Position numbers and translations under genes: made by a program. A stretch of 64,000 nt of DNA from the NCBI GenBank assembly GCA_900770635.1, contig CAAGLB010000043.1:21479-85478 (forward strand), written 5' to 3'. Below, one piece after another: positions 1 through 8,713 of this stretch. This DNA comes from an uncultured Alistipes sp. Its GTDB lineage: Bacteria > Bacteroidota > Bacteroidia > Bacteroidales > Rikenellaceae. A model generated the notes under the pieces. That model did not search any database, was not told where the DNA came from, and saw only the letters and a list, made by a program, of their open reading frames with translations. Every line of letters starts with the position of its first letter. Within the stretch, counting starts at the first letter, position 1.

Positions 1-682
1 TAAACTTCCAGTCGAAGATTATCACTCTTTTTTTGCGTTTCAGGCCTCGAAGTATATGTTTTGCAGCCTCGGCTGGTGTCATCAGCATAGGATAGCGCTT
101 CTCGGGGTTAAGGATCTCGGTAGCAACAAAGCCTGGACGTATGTCGCTAAACACGGCGGGAACGTCGTACATGCGCACATACTGAGCCAGCGCCGAGAGA
201 TAGGTGCTCTGCATCGACTTGGTTGCCGAGTAGGCAGGCGCTGAGCCCATGCCCTTAGTTCCCGCCACTGAGCTGATGACGGCAACATGCGCCCTATGCT
301 TAGCATCGTAGGCGTGCGACTGCTTGACATAGTTTAGGAAGTGCACAACAAGACGCACCATGCCCGTAGCGTTTGTAGCAACGGTATTTAGCTCGATAGT
401 GGTGTCGAGCTCAGGATTTTGCTTGCCTATGCCCGAGGCATACAAAAGGAGGTCGGGAGCACCCACCTTGGCGATAAGCTCATCGAGCTGCTCGGGGGCA
501 TTCTCCGCCGTGACATCCATCTTGGCGATATGCACCCTCTCCTCGCCAAACTCATGTTGCAGCTCCACAAGGCGCTCAGTGCGTCTTCCTGCCACGCCAA
601 CAACGACGCCCCTAAGAGCAAGTGCACGAGCTACCTCACGGCCGATGCCCGAGGTAGCTCCGATGATTATAGCACGTTTCAT
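1..682 (-). CDS. SDR-family oxidoreductase, 3' end cut by window edge
   Basis: Classical short-chain dehydrogenase/reductase, an NAD(P)-dependent Rossmann enzyme; the substrate is not predictable. I read 227 residues from ATG at 682, and the frame is still open at base 1, so the C-terminus is missing. Visible motifs are the cofactor loop GATSGIG (residues 8-14), Asn104, Ser137/138 in ISSVAG, and the catalytic pair Tyr151/Lys155 in YSATK. The usual NNAG segment reads YASG. The start lies 10 bases after the stop of the upstream acyltransferase, so the two are probably co-transcribed and this enzyme may act on lipids (inference). It is too short and divergent to call FabG. Confidence 0.9.
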   Translation of the reverse strand, partial: MKRAIIIGATSGIGREVARALALRGVVVGVAGRRTERLVELQHEFGEERVHIAKMDVTAENAPEQLDELIAKVGAPDLLLYASGIGKQNPELDTTIELNTVATNATGMVRLVVHFLNYVKQSHAYDAKHRAHVAVISSVAGTKGMGSAPAYSATKSMQSTYLSALAQYVRMYDVPAVFSDIRPGFVATEILNPEKRYPMLMTPAEAAKHILRGLKRKKRVIIFDWKF

Positions 683-692
683 ACTATGCCTA

Positions 693-2054
693 TTAGTCGA
701 TAATCTTATCAAGGCGCTCGTATATTGACGCACGCAGCTTGCGTAGCGTATCAACCTTAGCACGATTCTTACGACATACGAACCTACATGAGCCAACAAA
801 TTTAAGGAATAGGCGCATATAGTTCCATGCGAGGATAAACATCAATGGGAATGCCACAAAGTAGCCCAATGCCCACCAGAAGCCCGCAAATATCCACAAC
901 AGCACAACGGGGGCAATAAGACATATAGGCACCGAGATAAAGGCGCTAACACCAATATTGAACGAGCTGACGAACATATTATCTTTGATAAGCTTGCTGA
1001 TAAATAGCTTCGGGATGATGAACATCAAGCACGTAGGAATTATCGACACGATAAATAGTGGCAGGAGCAGCAACAAGCCTAAGCCACGAAGCACAGGGGC
1101 CTCGATGCCTGGGCTGTGCCTAAATAGCCAATCACGCAGGCCGAGCTCCTTAAGGTCAAGAGCATAGCGCTTGGTGTCGGCAAATATCTGCTCCATAGCT
1201 TCTGGCTGCTCAGCAGTGGCCTCCTGCATCTTAGCCACAAGCTGCTGGTCCGATATTAAGCGTGATGGTAGGAAACGGGGCTTGAAACCATGCTCTGTGG
1301 CATACTTAAAGCCGTAGCCCGTATCACGCAAGAAGTCTATCTCGTCGTAGTGCTCGAGGTCGTCGACATGAAGCATCATATCCTGAATGCGGCTACGTAC
1401 AAGCTTGTTGACCTCTATCATAACCTCACGTGGCGACTCCTTATATCGCTCGTAGTAGGGCTTGAGCGATATTGGGCGGTCGAACTTGATGAGCATGTCG
1501 GTGCGTGCGTGGAAGTAGTTGGAGTAGTGGTTACACGAGGGCAACACCATCACATCCTGCTCGAAGTTCATCTTCTCGGCAGCATCGAAGGCTATGCGTA
1601 GGTAGCCGAGCTTAAATGTGCCGAGCCAGCGCTTATCCTGGTGGTCGGCCTCGGGGTATAGCATCAGTGTCTCGCCGTCGGTGAGTGCCTGGCCAGCATC
1701 GTCCATCGTCTCACGGTTTTTGTTGATTGCCGAGAATCCCTCGTGGCTCATGCGGTAGGCAGGGAGCAGTCCCATAGCACGCAGCGCCTTGTTGAACACA
1801 GGATTCTTGAATACGTTGGCACGTGCTATGAAGTTCATGCGTCGGTCGGTGAGCATGAGGCATACGCACAGCGGATCGTTAAGACAGTTCTGGTGGTTCG
1901 ATACAACGACTGTGGGGGTGCCATCAGCAGGCACATTCTCCAGTCCTATGATATGTTCTTTACGGAAATATAGCCCAGAATTTACATACTGCAAATAGAT
2001 GCGAAAGGCTTTCAAAAAGAAAGAGTGATCTCTTGGTTTTCGCTGTTTTCTCAT
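693..2054 (-). CDS. 1-acyl-sn-glycerol-3-phosphate acyltransferase-like (PlsC) membrane protein
   Basis: PlsC/LPLAT-domain acyltransferase, expected to move an acyl chain onto a lysophospholipid or related glycerolipid at the inner membrane. The acceptor box is NHQNCLNDPL (His54, Asp60), so His and Asp are five residues apart rather than the textbook four; I recall this spacing from Bacteroidetes homologues. A second conserved block, PEADHQDKRWLGTFKLG, follows about 80 residues later. Residues about 320-410 hold several hydrophobic segments. At 453 residues it is much longer than a minimal PlsC because of this C-terminal membrane part. It is followed closely by the SDR gene. A TAnnTTTG box lies just upstream. 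Confidence 0.88.
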   Translation of the reverse strand: MRKQRKPRDHSFFLKAFRIYLQYVNSGLYFRKEHIIGLENVPADGTPTVVVSNHQNCLNDPLCVCLMLTDRRMNFIARANVFKNPVFNKALRAMGLLPAYRMSHEGFSAINKNRETMDDAGQALTDGETLMLYPEADHQDKRWLGTFKLGYLRIAFDAAEKMNFEQDVMVLPSCNHYSNYFHARTDMLIKFDRPISLKPYYERYKESPREVMIEVNKLVRSRIQDMMLHVDDLEHYDEIDFLRDTGYGFKYATEHGFKPRFLPSRLISDQQLVAKMQEATAEQPEAMEQIFADTKRYALDLKELGLRDWLFRHSPGIEAPVLRGLGLLLLLPLFIVSIIPTCLMFIIPKLFISKLIKDNMFVSSFNIGVSAFISVPICLIAPVVLLWIFAGFWWALGYFVAFPLMFILAWNYMRLFLKFVGSCRFVCRKNRAKVDTLRKLRASIYERLDKIID

Positions 2055-2076
2055 AAATTTAACTTGTTTGGATTTC

Positions 2077-2084
2077 CAAAGATA
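2077..2084 (-). promoter_or_regulatory. -7 promoter box of the acyltransferase gene
   Basis: Read on the minus strand this is TATCTTTG, a perfect match to the Bacteroidetes -7 consensus TAnnTTTG, 23 bases upstream of the acyltransferase ATG. I see no convincing -33 TTG at the right spacing, so the call rests on the -7 box alone. Confidence 0.5.
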
Positions 2085-2165
2085 GTCATCTTATTATTAA
2101 AAATCTAAAATCTGTGTGAACTTTTCTGAATAATAAGTATTAATATGTATGTGTTTTGCACGATG

Positions 2166-2196
2166 TTTGGTGTTATTCGCTTTTTTAGTAACTTTG
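2166..2196 (+). promoter_or_regulatory. Promoter of the HAD phosphatase gene
   Basis: TTTG at 2166-2169, 19 bases, then TAACTTTG at 2189-2196: an exact Bacteroidetes sigma-AB type -33/-7 arrangement. It places the transcript start near 2203, which rules out the upstream in-frame ATG at 2145 and supports translation from 2223. Confidence 0.75.
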
Positions 2197-2222
2197 CATT
2201 GTCTAAAATCTATGATTACACT

Positions 2223-2996
2223 ATGCGCCGACGATACATATTCTTCGACATAGATGGCACACTCAAGGCTGGCGGCTATGACAATGCCTATATCCCCGAG
2301 TCCACAACACGTGCTATCGAGCAGCTACGCAGTGCTGGCCACTTCATAGCCATCGCCACAGGACGCTCCGAGGCTATGGCACGTGGCTATATGCAGGAGC
2401 TCGGCATCAAGAATATGGTGAGCGACGGAGGCTACGGAATAACTATTAATGGAGTACTGCATGGCATCGAGCCCCTCGATAAGGAGCTATGCGTGAGGCT
2501 CGTCGACGAGTGCAAAGCGCTAAATATGCCTTGGGCATTACAGATCGACAACTCGTGCATACGCACAGCCCCCGACTCACGCTTCGAGGAGTTTACCCAC
2601 GATGTGTATATGCGCACCCAAATTGTCGATAAGCTCGATCCCCGAGCCTACGATAATATATACAAGGTATATGTCGCCTGTCTTGCCCCCAACGAGCAGC
2701 GTCTGGAAACACTCAAACAACTGCCCTGGTGTCGCTTCCTCAACGAATATATCTTTGTTGAGCCTGCCGACAAGGCACACGGCGTGCGCAAGATTCTCGA
2801 CTATTACGGAGCACGATACGAGGACGCCATAGTCTTTGGCGACGGCATCAACGACCTATCAATGTTTGTCGATAGGTGGTTAAAGGTTGCTATGGGCAAT
2901 GCCTGCGACGAGCTTAAAGCGTGCGCCGACTATATAACCACAGATGTAGACAAAGATGGCATCTGGAACGCCTGCATCGCACTAAACCTCTTTTAG
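2223..2996 (+). CDS. Cof-type HAD-superfamily phosphatase
   Basis: A 257-residue Cof/YbiV-like haloacid dehalogenase hydrolase, expected to dephosphorylate small sugar or nucleotide phosphates in the cytoplasm using Mg2+ and an aspartyl-phosphate intermediate. Motif I is FFDIDGTL (Asp9, Asp11), the ATGRS segment carries the motif II Thr, and the FGDGINDL segment carries the motif III/IV acidic pair. The central part (about residues 85-190) fits a type C2B cap. The start at 2223 is chosen because the promoter lies between 2166 and 2196, downstream of the earlier ATG at 2145. It stands alone between a divergent acyltransferase and an AraC regulator. The substrate is unknown. Confidence 0.88.
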   Translation: MRRRYIFFDIDGTLKAGGYDNAYIPESTTRAIEQLRSAGHFIAIATGRSEAMARGYMQELGIKNMVSDGGYGITINGVLHGIEPLDKELCVRLVDECKALNMPWALQIDNSCIRTAPDSRFEEFTHDVYMRTQIVDKLDPRAYDNIYKVYVACLAPNEQRLETLKQLPWCRFLNEYIFVEPADKAHGVRKILDYYGARYEDAIVFGDGINDLSMFVDRWLKVAMGNACDELKACADYITTDVDKDGIWNACIALNLF

Positions 2997-3165
2997 AGCC
3001 AACACCCGCAATTATATTACATTTGGCTCAAACTCGCCCACCTGTCGGTGTTTGTAGCATAGTGGCACTATTATTGTTTTTATAGCACATCAGTATAAAA
3101 TGTTTAAAAAGGTTTAATTTTCATAAATTGACCTTTATTAAATCATCTTATTACAATATATTTAA

Positions 3166-3173
3166 TACTTTTG
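3166..3173 (+). promoter_or_regulatory. -7 promoter box of the AraC-type regulator at 3196
   Basis: TACTTTTG matches TAnnTTTG and ends 22 bases before the ATG at 3196. No clear TTG stands at the expected -33 position. Confidence 0.45.
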
Positions 3174-3195
3174 TGTTGTAAAAACAGAAAATAGC

Positions 3196-3816
3196 ATGCG
3201 TAATTTCAATATCGACAAAGTGGGGACATTGAGCTCTGAGATGGGGCACATGTTCATAGAGTCAAGCACAGCTCCAACAACAGACGTAGATTGCAACAGT
3301 GCCGTTGGTTGCATTATTAGCGGAAGCTGCCGACTTAGGCAGGAGGGGGCTCTACGCATCATCCCCGAGCGTATGTTGTATGTCATCGACAACCGCACAC
3401 AGTCTATCGAGAAGTGCGCCAACCACGAGGGCACATTCGAGCAAATATTGTTCAGAATAGACTCGGCAACGACACACGACTCTCTTCCCTCGCATCGTGA
3501 GCGTGAACGATTCAACAATGCCATACTACAAGGCATAGTGTCGAACCTCACCATCGAGGAGCTTGCCGCCATGTGTTGCTACTCTGTGTCGACATTCAAG
3601 CGCCGATTCAGCCAACACTACCACCAATCGCCACACAAATGGCTACTCAGGTGCAGGCTTATGCTTGCTGCAAAGATCATGTCGATGACCAACATATCGA
3701 TCACCGAAGTGTCGTCGCTATGTGGCTTTGTCAATGTTTCACACTTCATAGCCACGTTTCGTCGCCACTTTGGCATAACACCATCGTCACTGAGAAACAC
3801 TTCACGTGAGCAGTAG
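3196..3816 (+). CDS. AraC-family transcriptional regulator (short)
   Basis: A 206-residue protein. The last 100 residues form an AraC-type double helix-turn-helix: the first HTH is around LTIEELAAMCCYSVSTFKRR and the second around ITEVSSLCGFVNVSHFIATF, ending with the typical FRRHFGITPSSLR. The N-terminal 100 residues match no sensor domain I recognise and are shorter than in most family members; they could be a small ligand-binding fold. It probably controls a nearby target, and the convergent TonB-dependent receptor gene is the obvious candidate, but nothing in the sequence proves that. Confidence 0.85.
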   Translation: MRNFNIDKVGTLSSEMGHMFIESSTAPTTDVDCNSAVGCIISGSCRLRQEGALRIIPERMLYVIDNRTQSIEKCANHEGTFEQILFRIDSATTHDSLPSHRERERFNNAILQGIVSNLTIEELAAMCCYSVSTFKRRFSQHYHQSPHKWLLRCRLMLAAKIMSMTNISITEVSSLCGFVNVSHFIATFRRHFGITPSSLRNTSREQ

Positions 3817-3854
3817 AATAATAATAAATATGGAGTCCATTTCGGACAGCCCTC

Positions 3855-3897
3855 TTTCGGCGGTGAAAATAAATTCACCGCCGAAATTGTTTATTTA
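3855..3897 (+). terminator. Intrinsic terminator after the AraC-type regulator
   Basis: A perfect 13-bp stem (TTTCGGCGGTGAA at 3855-3867 with its complement at 3874-3886) and a 6-base AATAAA loop, followed by the T-rich run TTGTTTATTT. It lies in the 219-base gap between two convergent genes; the T-tract favours plus-strand termination. Confidence 0.75.
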
Positions 3898-4035
3898 CAA
3901 TATGTTATATTGAACGATTGTGAAACGAGTTTCTGCGCAATCGCTGCTTAAACTCTATTTTCCTCTTTGCTTGTAGCTTCCTATTTTGTCTAATTAAGAC
4001 TAAATAGCAACACCAATTTATATATAGGTGCAATT

Positions 4036-6384
4036 TTACATACCCAACCTAATCAGGCTGCGGTCGTTCTCGGCCTTTTGGCCGCCTCGCTGCTTGAATG
4101 AGTTGAAGTTGTACGACACTCCGAGCCACAACATACGGCTCTTATTCTTGCTATTGTTTTTGAGGTCGAAGAGGTTGTTATGCGACCACACCTCCCACTT
4201 GGCAGTGTTGAAGACATCGGTCAAGAGTACCGATACGGTCATAGCACCCTTCAAGAGGCGTTGCTTGATGCCTATATTCATCTGGTGCGTGAGCGAGGTT
4301 GTCAACTGCGGATAGTATTGTGGTGTTGTCACAAAGTATTGGAGTTGAATATCTCCACCCTTCCAAGGTGCAAAGTCGAGCAAGAGGTTGCTATTGTTTG
4401 TCCAGCCACGATTATCGATATGCGCACCCTCAAATACGCCCTCGGTAGTTACATAATAGGTATTCGCACCAACAGAGAAGTTAAACCATCGTGCTGGTGT
4501 AACTTTCAACGACAACTCCACACCTGTTTTAAGGTCTTTGTCGGCATTGGCGTAGGTGGTTATCAGTCGCTCGTCATTCATCTTGGTAACTTGCGAGATA
4601 TAGTCGGTGGTGTAGTTTACATATCCATTCGCAAAGAGATTTACCACCTCGGTACGAAGGTTATAGCTCAAATCCACCTTTGTTGCCTTCTCGGGGTCGA
4701 GATGCATATTTCCCTGCTCGTAGGTCGTAGCATCGACCATGCTCATATAAGGGTTTAGTTGCGGATATGTAGGGCGACCAATGCGACGAGAAAGTGCCAA
4801 TGACAAATCTTGATTCTTGGCTATTTTATAGGTTGCCGAAAGGCTCGGTGCGACAAAGAAGTCGTTCTCTCGCTCGCTGATTGCATCGTGCTTGCTATTG
4901 AGGGTTGTGGTCGAAAACTCACCACGCAAACCTACCTTATAGGTAAATTTCTTACCAATGCGTGAAGCGAACATTGCGTATGCCGCAGGCACCAGTTCGG
5001 TGTGGAGCAGGTCATTGCTCATAGCCTCGGAGTATGCCCAATCATCGCCCGACATCTCATAGAATTGGTGATAAATAGTGTTGTAGCGGTAAGTAAGTTT
5101 TGCTCCTGCCGAGAGCGTTCCAACCTTAAACTTGTGCTTGTAGTCGGCTTGCAGTGCAGGGATAAGCGGACTACCTCCCGACACCGAGCGGTTTATCAAC
5201 TCACCACCCAGCGAGTAGTACGATGGTCGCTCTCCCCAAATCTTCGACACCGAAGCACGAATTGTGATATCCGAAACCTCTGGCTTGATGATATGAGTGT
5301 AGGCAACCGAGCCCTCGATATTCTCACGATTCCACGATATATCGTTGTGGCGGAACTCCTCTCTGTCGGTAAAGGTATTGTGCAACTCCTGCTTTATATT
5401 GAGGTGCGGAATCATCACCTTCAAATCTACACTCAAACGGTTGCGAGGATTTATGCGAAAGTCTGCTCCGAGCGAGATATTGTTATTAAAGGTGTAGCGC
5501 GTAGATTGCATCTGCTGGAACACCTCGTACCCTGTGCTATGCACCTTGCGGTTGAGTGTCGAATTTACCACATCATCCTCGTACTTAACATTGTAGCTAA
5601 ATCGCCACGAGGTCTTTGGACGATTATACGAAAGGGCGATATTGCCATTTGCGAAGTGGTTAAAACCATAGTTTGCAGTCACCATACCACTAAATCCCTC
5701 GGCACGGTTGCGCTTCGAGATAATGTTGATGATGCCACCCGTACCACCCGCATCGTGCGAGGCATCGGGGTTGGTGATAACCTCAATACTCTGAATGTTT
5801 GCCGCAGGGATTGTTGAGAGGTCGCTGGCGGTGGTAGGCACACCGTCCATCAAGACAAGGATATTCTTGTTACCACGAATGGCTATCTCATCGTTCGAAA
5901 TGCTCACCGATGATGCCGAGCGCAAGATATCTATTGCCGTACCCTTGCTCGAAGCCATATTTGCCGAGGCGTTGATAGTGGTGTGCTCAACAGTGGACTT
6001 CTGCGCCACCTCCTTGCCTGTAACGACAACCTCTGCAACCTCGACTGCCGCCTCCTTTAATAGGATTGTTCTGAGGTCGATATGCGCCTTGTTGGGTACA
6101 ATAAGTCCCTCATACTTCTCGTAGCCGATAAACTCAACGGCAAGGCGATATTCGGTGGTGGAGTGATTTGTTTTAAGCGAGAACTTTCCCTCGCTGTCGG
6201 TAACGACTCCCGCAATGGGTGTTTTGTCTTGGTAAATCGCCACCGAAGCGTATGCAACGGGACTTTGGTGCTCATCGATGACCTTGCCCGAAATCGTACA
6301 CTTTGCCCCCTGCGCAAAGAGCGTAAACGGAGCACCGCAAAGAGCAATAATGAGTATTATAGAGGCAACTATCTTCTTTATCAT
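4036..6384 (-). CDS. TonB-dependent outer-membrane receptor (beta-barrel family)
   Basis: A 782-residue outer-membrane receptor that should import an unknown ligand using energy from TonB. A signal peptide (residues 1-25, ending LFAQG) is followed by a carboxypeptidase-regulatory-like domain (about 30-110), a plug domain with the segment LMDGVPTTASDLSTIPAAN and the glycine-rich DAGGTGGIINI, then a beta-barrel of about 550 residues. This is the Bacteroidetes outer-membrane beta-barrel family and not SusC: it is shorter and there is no susD next to it. The start is ATG at 6384, which opens directly on the signal peptide; an earlier in-frame ATG at 6423 would put 13 residues before it. Iron, cobalamin or peptide ligands are all possible. 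Confidence 0.9.
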   Translation of the reverse strand: MIKKIVASIILIIALCGAPFTLFAQGAKCTISGKVIDEHQSPVAYASVAIYQDKTPIAGVVTDSEGKFSLKTNHSTTEYRLAVEFIGYEKYEGLIVPNKAHIDLRTILLKEAAVEVAEVVVTGKEVAQKSTVEHTTINASANMASSKGTAIDILRSASSVSISNDEIAIRGNKNILVLMDGVPTTASDLSTIPAANIQSIEVITNPDASHDAGGTGGIINIISKRNRAEGFSGMVTANYGFNHFANGNIALSYNRPKTSWRFSYNVKYEDDVVNSTLNRKVHSTGYEVFQQMQSTRYTFNNNISLGADFRINPRNRLSVDLKVMIPHLNIKQELHNTFTDREEFRHNDISWNRENIEGSVAYTHIIKPEVSDITIRASVSKIWGERPSYYSLGGELINRSVSGGSPLIPALQADYKHKFKVGTLSAGAKLTYRYNTIYHQFYEMSGDDWAYSEAMSNDLLHTELVPAAYAMFASRIGKKFTYKVGLRGEFSTTTLNSKHDAISERENDFFVAPSLSATYKIAKNQDLSLALSRRIGRPTYPQLNPYMSMVDATTYEQGNMHLDPEKATKVDLSYNLRTEVVNLFANGYVNYTTDYISQVTKMNDERLITTYANADKDLKTGVELSLKVTPARWFNFSVGANTYYVTTEGVFEGAHIDNRGWTNNSNLLLDFAPWKGGDIQLQYFVTTPQYYPQLTTSLTHQMNIGIKQRLLKGAMTVSVLLTDVFNTAKWEVWSHNNLFDLKNNSKNKSRMLWLGVSYNFNSFKQRGGQKAENDRSLIRLGM

Positions 6385-6723
6385 AAATTCAAATTTTGGG
6401 TAAAGATACGAAAAATACCGCAATACTATCCCAAAATAACTGTTTCTTAATTACTGTGGCGCATGTAGTGAACCTTGTAGTTCTCTCATACGCCACCATT
6501 GTCTATTCACAACACATCTTTGGAAGATGCTTGATTTCAGAGCTTTACTTCCAAAAGATTTATTTACCTTTGCACTCGCAGCTTTTGGGCTTAATTACGA
6601 CTTCTATGCAGTCTTCTATGTAGTATTTCGCAATTTTCGTAAAAACAAACACTGAAAATCAATCAGTTAAAAATTAAAAGTCCTATCCTCATAGGACTCC
6701 ATTCCTTACTTTTTGAAGTTGTA
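6385..6723. other. Gene-free 339-base interval between the receptor gene and dxs
   Basis: I find no credible coding sequence. It should hold the receptor promoter (a weak TATCTTTA at 6401-6408 on the minus strand), an isolated plus-strand TACCTTTG at 6565-6572 with no gene behind it, and the dxs terminator hairpin near 6669-6698. Confidence 0.6.
6665..6698 (-). terminator. Intrinsic terminator of dxs
   Basis: An 8-bp perfect stem, AGTCCTAT at 6679-6686 with ATAGGACT at 6691-6698 and a 4-base loop. On the minus strand it is followed by TTTTAATTTTTAA. It begins 26 bases beyond the dxs stop codon. Confidence 0.75.
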
Positions 6724-8589
6724 CTACATATTTTCGAGTACCGCAAGCAACGACTCCTCATCGTATCCACACTCCGAGTATAGCTGCGCTGGCGTACCCT
6801 GCTCAACAAATCTATCGTCTATGCCCAGATGCTTAATCATAGGATGCACACCCTCGGCAGACAACATAGCGCTTATCGTCATACCAACACCGCCACGTAT
6901 TACACCGTCCTCGACTGTTACAATCTTCGAGTAACGCTTGCCGATGTCCATGATAAGAGTCTTATCCAGCGGCTTCACATAGCGTAGGTCATAGACTGCA
7001 ACACTACGTGTTGAACGCTCGGCAGCACGCATAGCTACATTTGCCATTGTGCCAACAGCTATTACAGCAATGTCGCTACCCTCACGCAGACACTCGCCAC
7101 GACCGATCTCCAACTCTTTGAACTCTACATCACGCCACTCTACACCCTCGCCAATACCTCGGGGATAGCGAATAGCCGTCGGAGCATTGGTGTTTAGTGC
7201 GGTGTACATCATCCAGCGCAACATAGCCTCGTTGCGTGGCGCTGCCACAACAATATTTGGCACACATCCCAAATATGCAAGGTCGAAAACACCATGATGC
7301 GTTGCACCATCCTCGCCCACAAGTCCACCTCTGTCGAGGCACATCACCACAGGCAAGTTTTGGAGTGCCACATCGTGAATAACATTATCGTAGGCACGCT
7401 GCATGAACGTAGAGTATATGTTGCAGAATGGTCGCTTGCCAGCAGCGGCCAAGCCCGCAGAGAATGTCACAGCATGGCCCTCAGCAATACCCACATCGAA
7501 ACAGCGCTCGGGCATCTCACGCATGACAATGTTGAGCGAGCAGCCCGAAGGCATCGCCGGTGTTATGCCCACCACACGCTCATCCATGCGAGCCAAGTCG
7601 AGCAGCGTCTGACCAAAGACATCTTGGTAGCGTGCCGCCTTATACTCCGAACGCTTACGCTCGCCCGTAGCCACATCAAAACGTCCTGGGGCATGCCATG
7701 TCGAGGGATCGGCCTCAGCAGCAGCATATCCCCTACCCTTCTTTGTCTTTATGTGCAGGAGCTTAGGGCCTCCTATCTTCTTCAGCGACTCGAGCGTACG
7801 TATCAAGCCAGCAAGATCGTGACCATCGACAACGCCGAAATAGCGGAAATTAAGACTCTCAAACAGGTTGCTATTCTTCAACAATCCTCGTTTGATGGCG
7901 CCTCCTGCCCAGCGCACAAAGCGATGCAATGGAGGTATCACCCCAAGGGCACGCCACAAGGTATTTTTCAGGCCGTTATACCACTTCGATGTCGACATAC
8001 GCACGAGGTATCTGTCGAGAGCTCCCGTAGGCTTATCTATCGACATCTCGTTGTCGTTGAGTACAACAAGGAGGTTTGTCTTGGGCGAAGCACCAGCATT
8101 GTTCATACCCTCGAACGCAAGGCCTCCGGTCATTGCTCCATCGCCAATAACGGCTACTACATGGTCGCTACCGCCACTCATCTCAACAGCCTTAGCCATG
8201 CCAAAGGCTGCCGAAATGCTCACCGACGAGTGACCAGCACCAAAGGCGTCGTAAGGGCTCTCGGCCATGCGTGGAAAACCACTTATGCCACCCTGCATGC
8301 GGTTTTTTAGGAATGCCTCGCGACGTCCTGTTATAATCTTATGAGCGTATGCCTGGTGGCCTACATCCCACACTATGCGGTCGTTAGGTGTGTCGTAGAC
8401 ATAGTGGAGTGCCACCGTTAGCTCGATAGCTCCAAGGCTCGAACCGAGGTGTCCAGGATTCACAGAACAACACTCCAAAATATAGTGTCGCAGCTCCTCG
8501 CAATAGCACCTAAGCTCGTCCAACGACAATCGTTTGAGATCGTCGGGCGAATCAACTCTACTAAGATATTTATATGCTTTCTCTGCCAT
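6724..8589 (-). CDS. dxs: 1-deoxy-D-xylulose-5-phosphate synthase
   Basis: A 621-residue thiamine-diphosphate enzyme that condenses pyruvate and glyceraldehyde 3-phosphate into DXP, the entry step of the MEP isoprenoid route. The N-terminal domain has GHLGSSLGAIELTVALH and the ThDP/Mg site GDGAMTGG...N. The pyrimidine-binding domain carries DRGGLVGEDGATHHG, a hallmark of DXS, followed by the transketolase C-terminal domain. I start at ATG 8589; an in-frame TTG at 8598 is possible but less likely. The length is normal. It has its own promoter and terminator, so it is probably monocistronic. Confidence 0.97.
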   Translation of the reverse strand: MAEKAYKYLSRVDSPDDLKRLSLDELRCYCEELRHYILECCSVNPGHLGSSLGAIELTVALHYVYDTPNDRIVWDVGHQAYAHKIITGRREAFLKNRMQGGISGFPRMAESPYDAFGAGHSSVSISAAFGMAKAVEMSGGSDHVVAVIGDGAMTGGLAFEGMNNAGASPKTNLLVVLNDNEMSIDKPTGALDRYLVRMSTSKWYNGLKNTLWRALGVIPPLHRFVRWAGGAIKRGLLKNSNLFESLNFRYFGVVDGHDLAGLIRTLESLKKIGGPKLLHIKTKKGRGYAAAEADPSTWHAPGRFDVATGERKRSEYKAARYQDVFGQTLLDLARMDERVVGITPAMPSGCSLNIVMREMPERCFDVGIAEGHAVTFSAGLAAAGKRPFCNIYSTFMQRAYDNVIHDVALQNLPVVMCLDRGGLVGEDGATHHGVFDLAYLGCVPNIVVAAPRNEAMLRWMMYTALNTNAPTAIRYPRGIGEGVEWRDVEFKELEIGRGECLREGSDIAVIAVGTMANVAMRAAERSTRSVAVYDLRYVKPLDKTLIMDIGKRYSKIVTVEDGVIRGGVGMTISAMLSAEGVHPMIKHLGIDDRFVEQGTPAQLYSECGYDEESLLAVLENM

Positions 8590-8646
8590 TGCAATCAACG
8601 TAACTATACAACACTATTCTGGCCACCAAAAGATGATGACCAACTA

Positions 8647-8678
8647 CAAAGGTACGCATTTTTATGAGAATAGACCAA
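8647..8678 (-). promoter_or_regulatory. dxs promoter
   Basis: On the minus strand, TTG (8676-8678), 21 bases, then TACCTTTG (8647-8654), a perfect TAnnTTTG box. The 5' leader would be about 50 bases. Confidence 0.65.
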
Positions 8679-8713
8679 GCTACAGCTAAAAATATTTCTA
8701 CACCTAATCCTCA

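Noticed and set aside
2145..2222. Longer N-terminus for the HAD phosphatase
   Set aside because: A consensus promoter lies inside this stretch (2166-2196), so the upstream ATG would not be transcribed.
5002..5817. Long open frame antisense to the TonB-dependent receptor
   Set aside because: The opposite strand carries the plug and barrel domain in full; the antisense product is low-similarity and lacks a promoter.
6565..6572. Orphan TACCTTTG promoter-like box in the receptor-dxs gap
   Set aside because: There is no -33 element or gene behind it. A small RNA is possible but not supported by structure beyond the dxs terminator.
7294..8310. Long open frame antisense to dxs
   Set aside because: It lies wholly opposite to a complete, conserved dxs gene and its translation has no recognisable domain; typical antisense artefact of codon bias.
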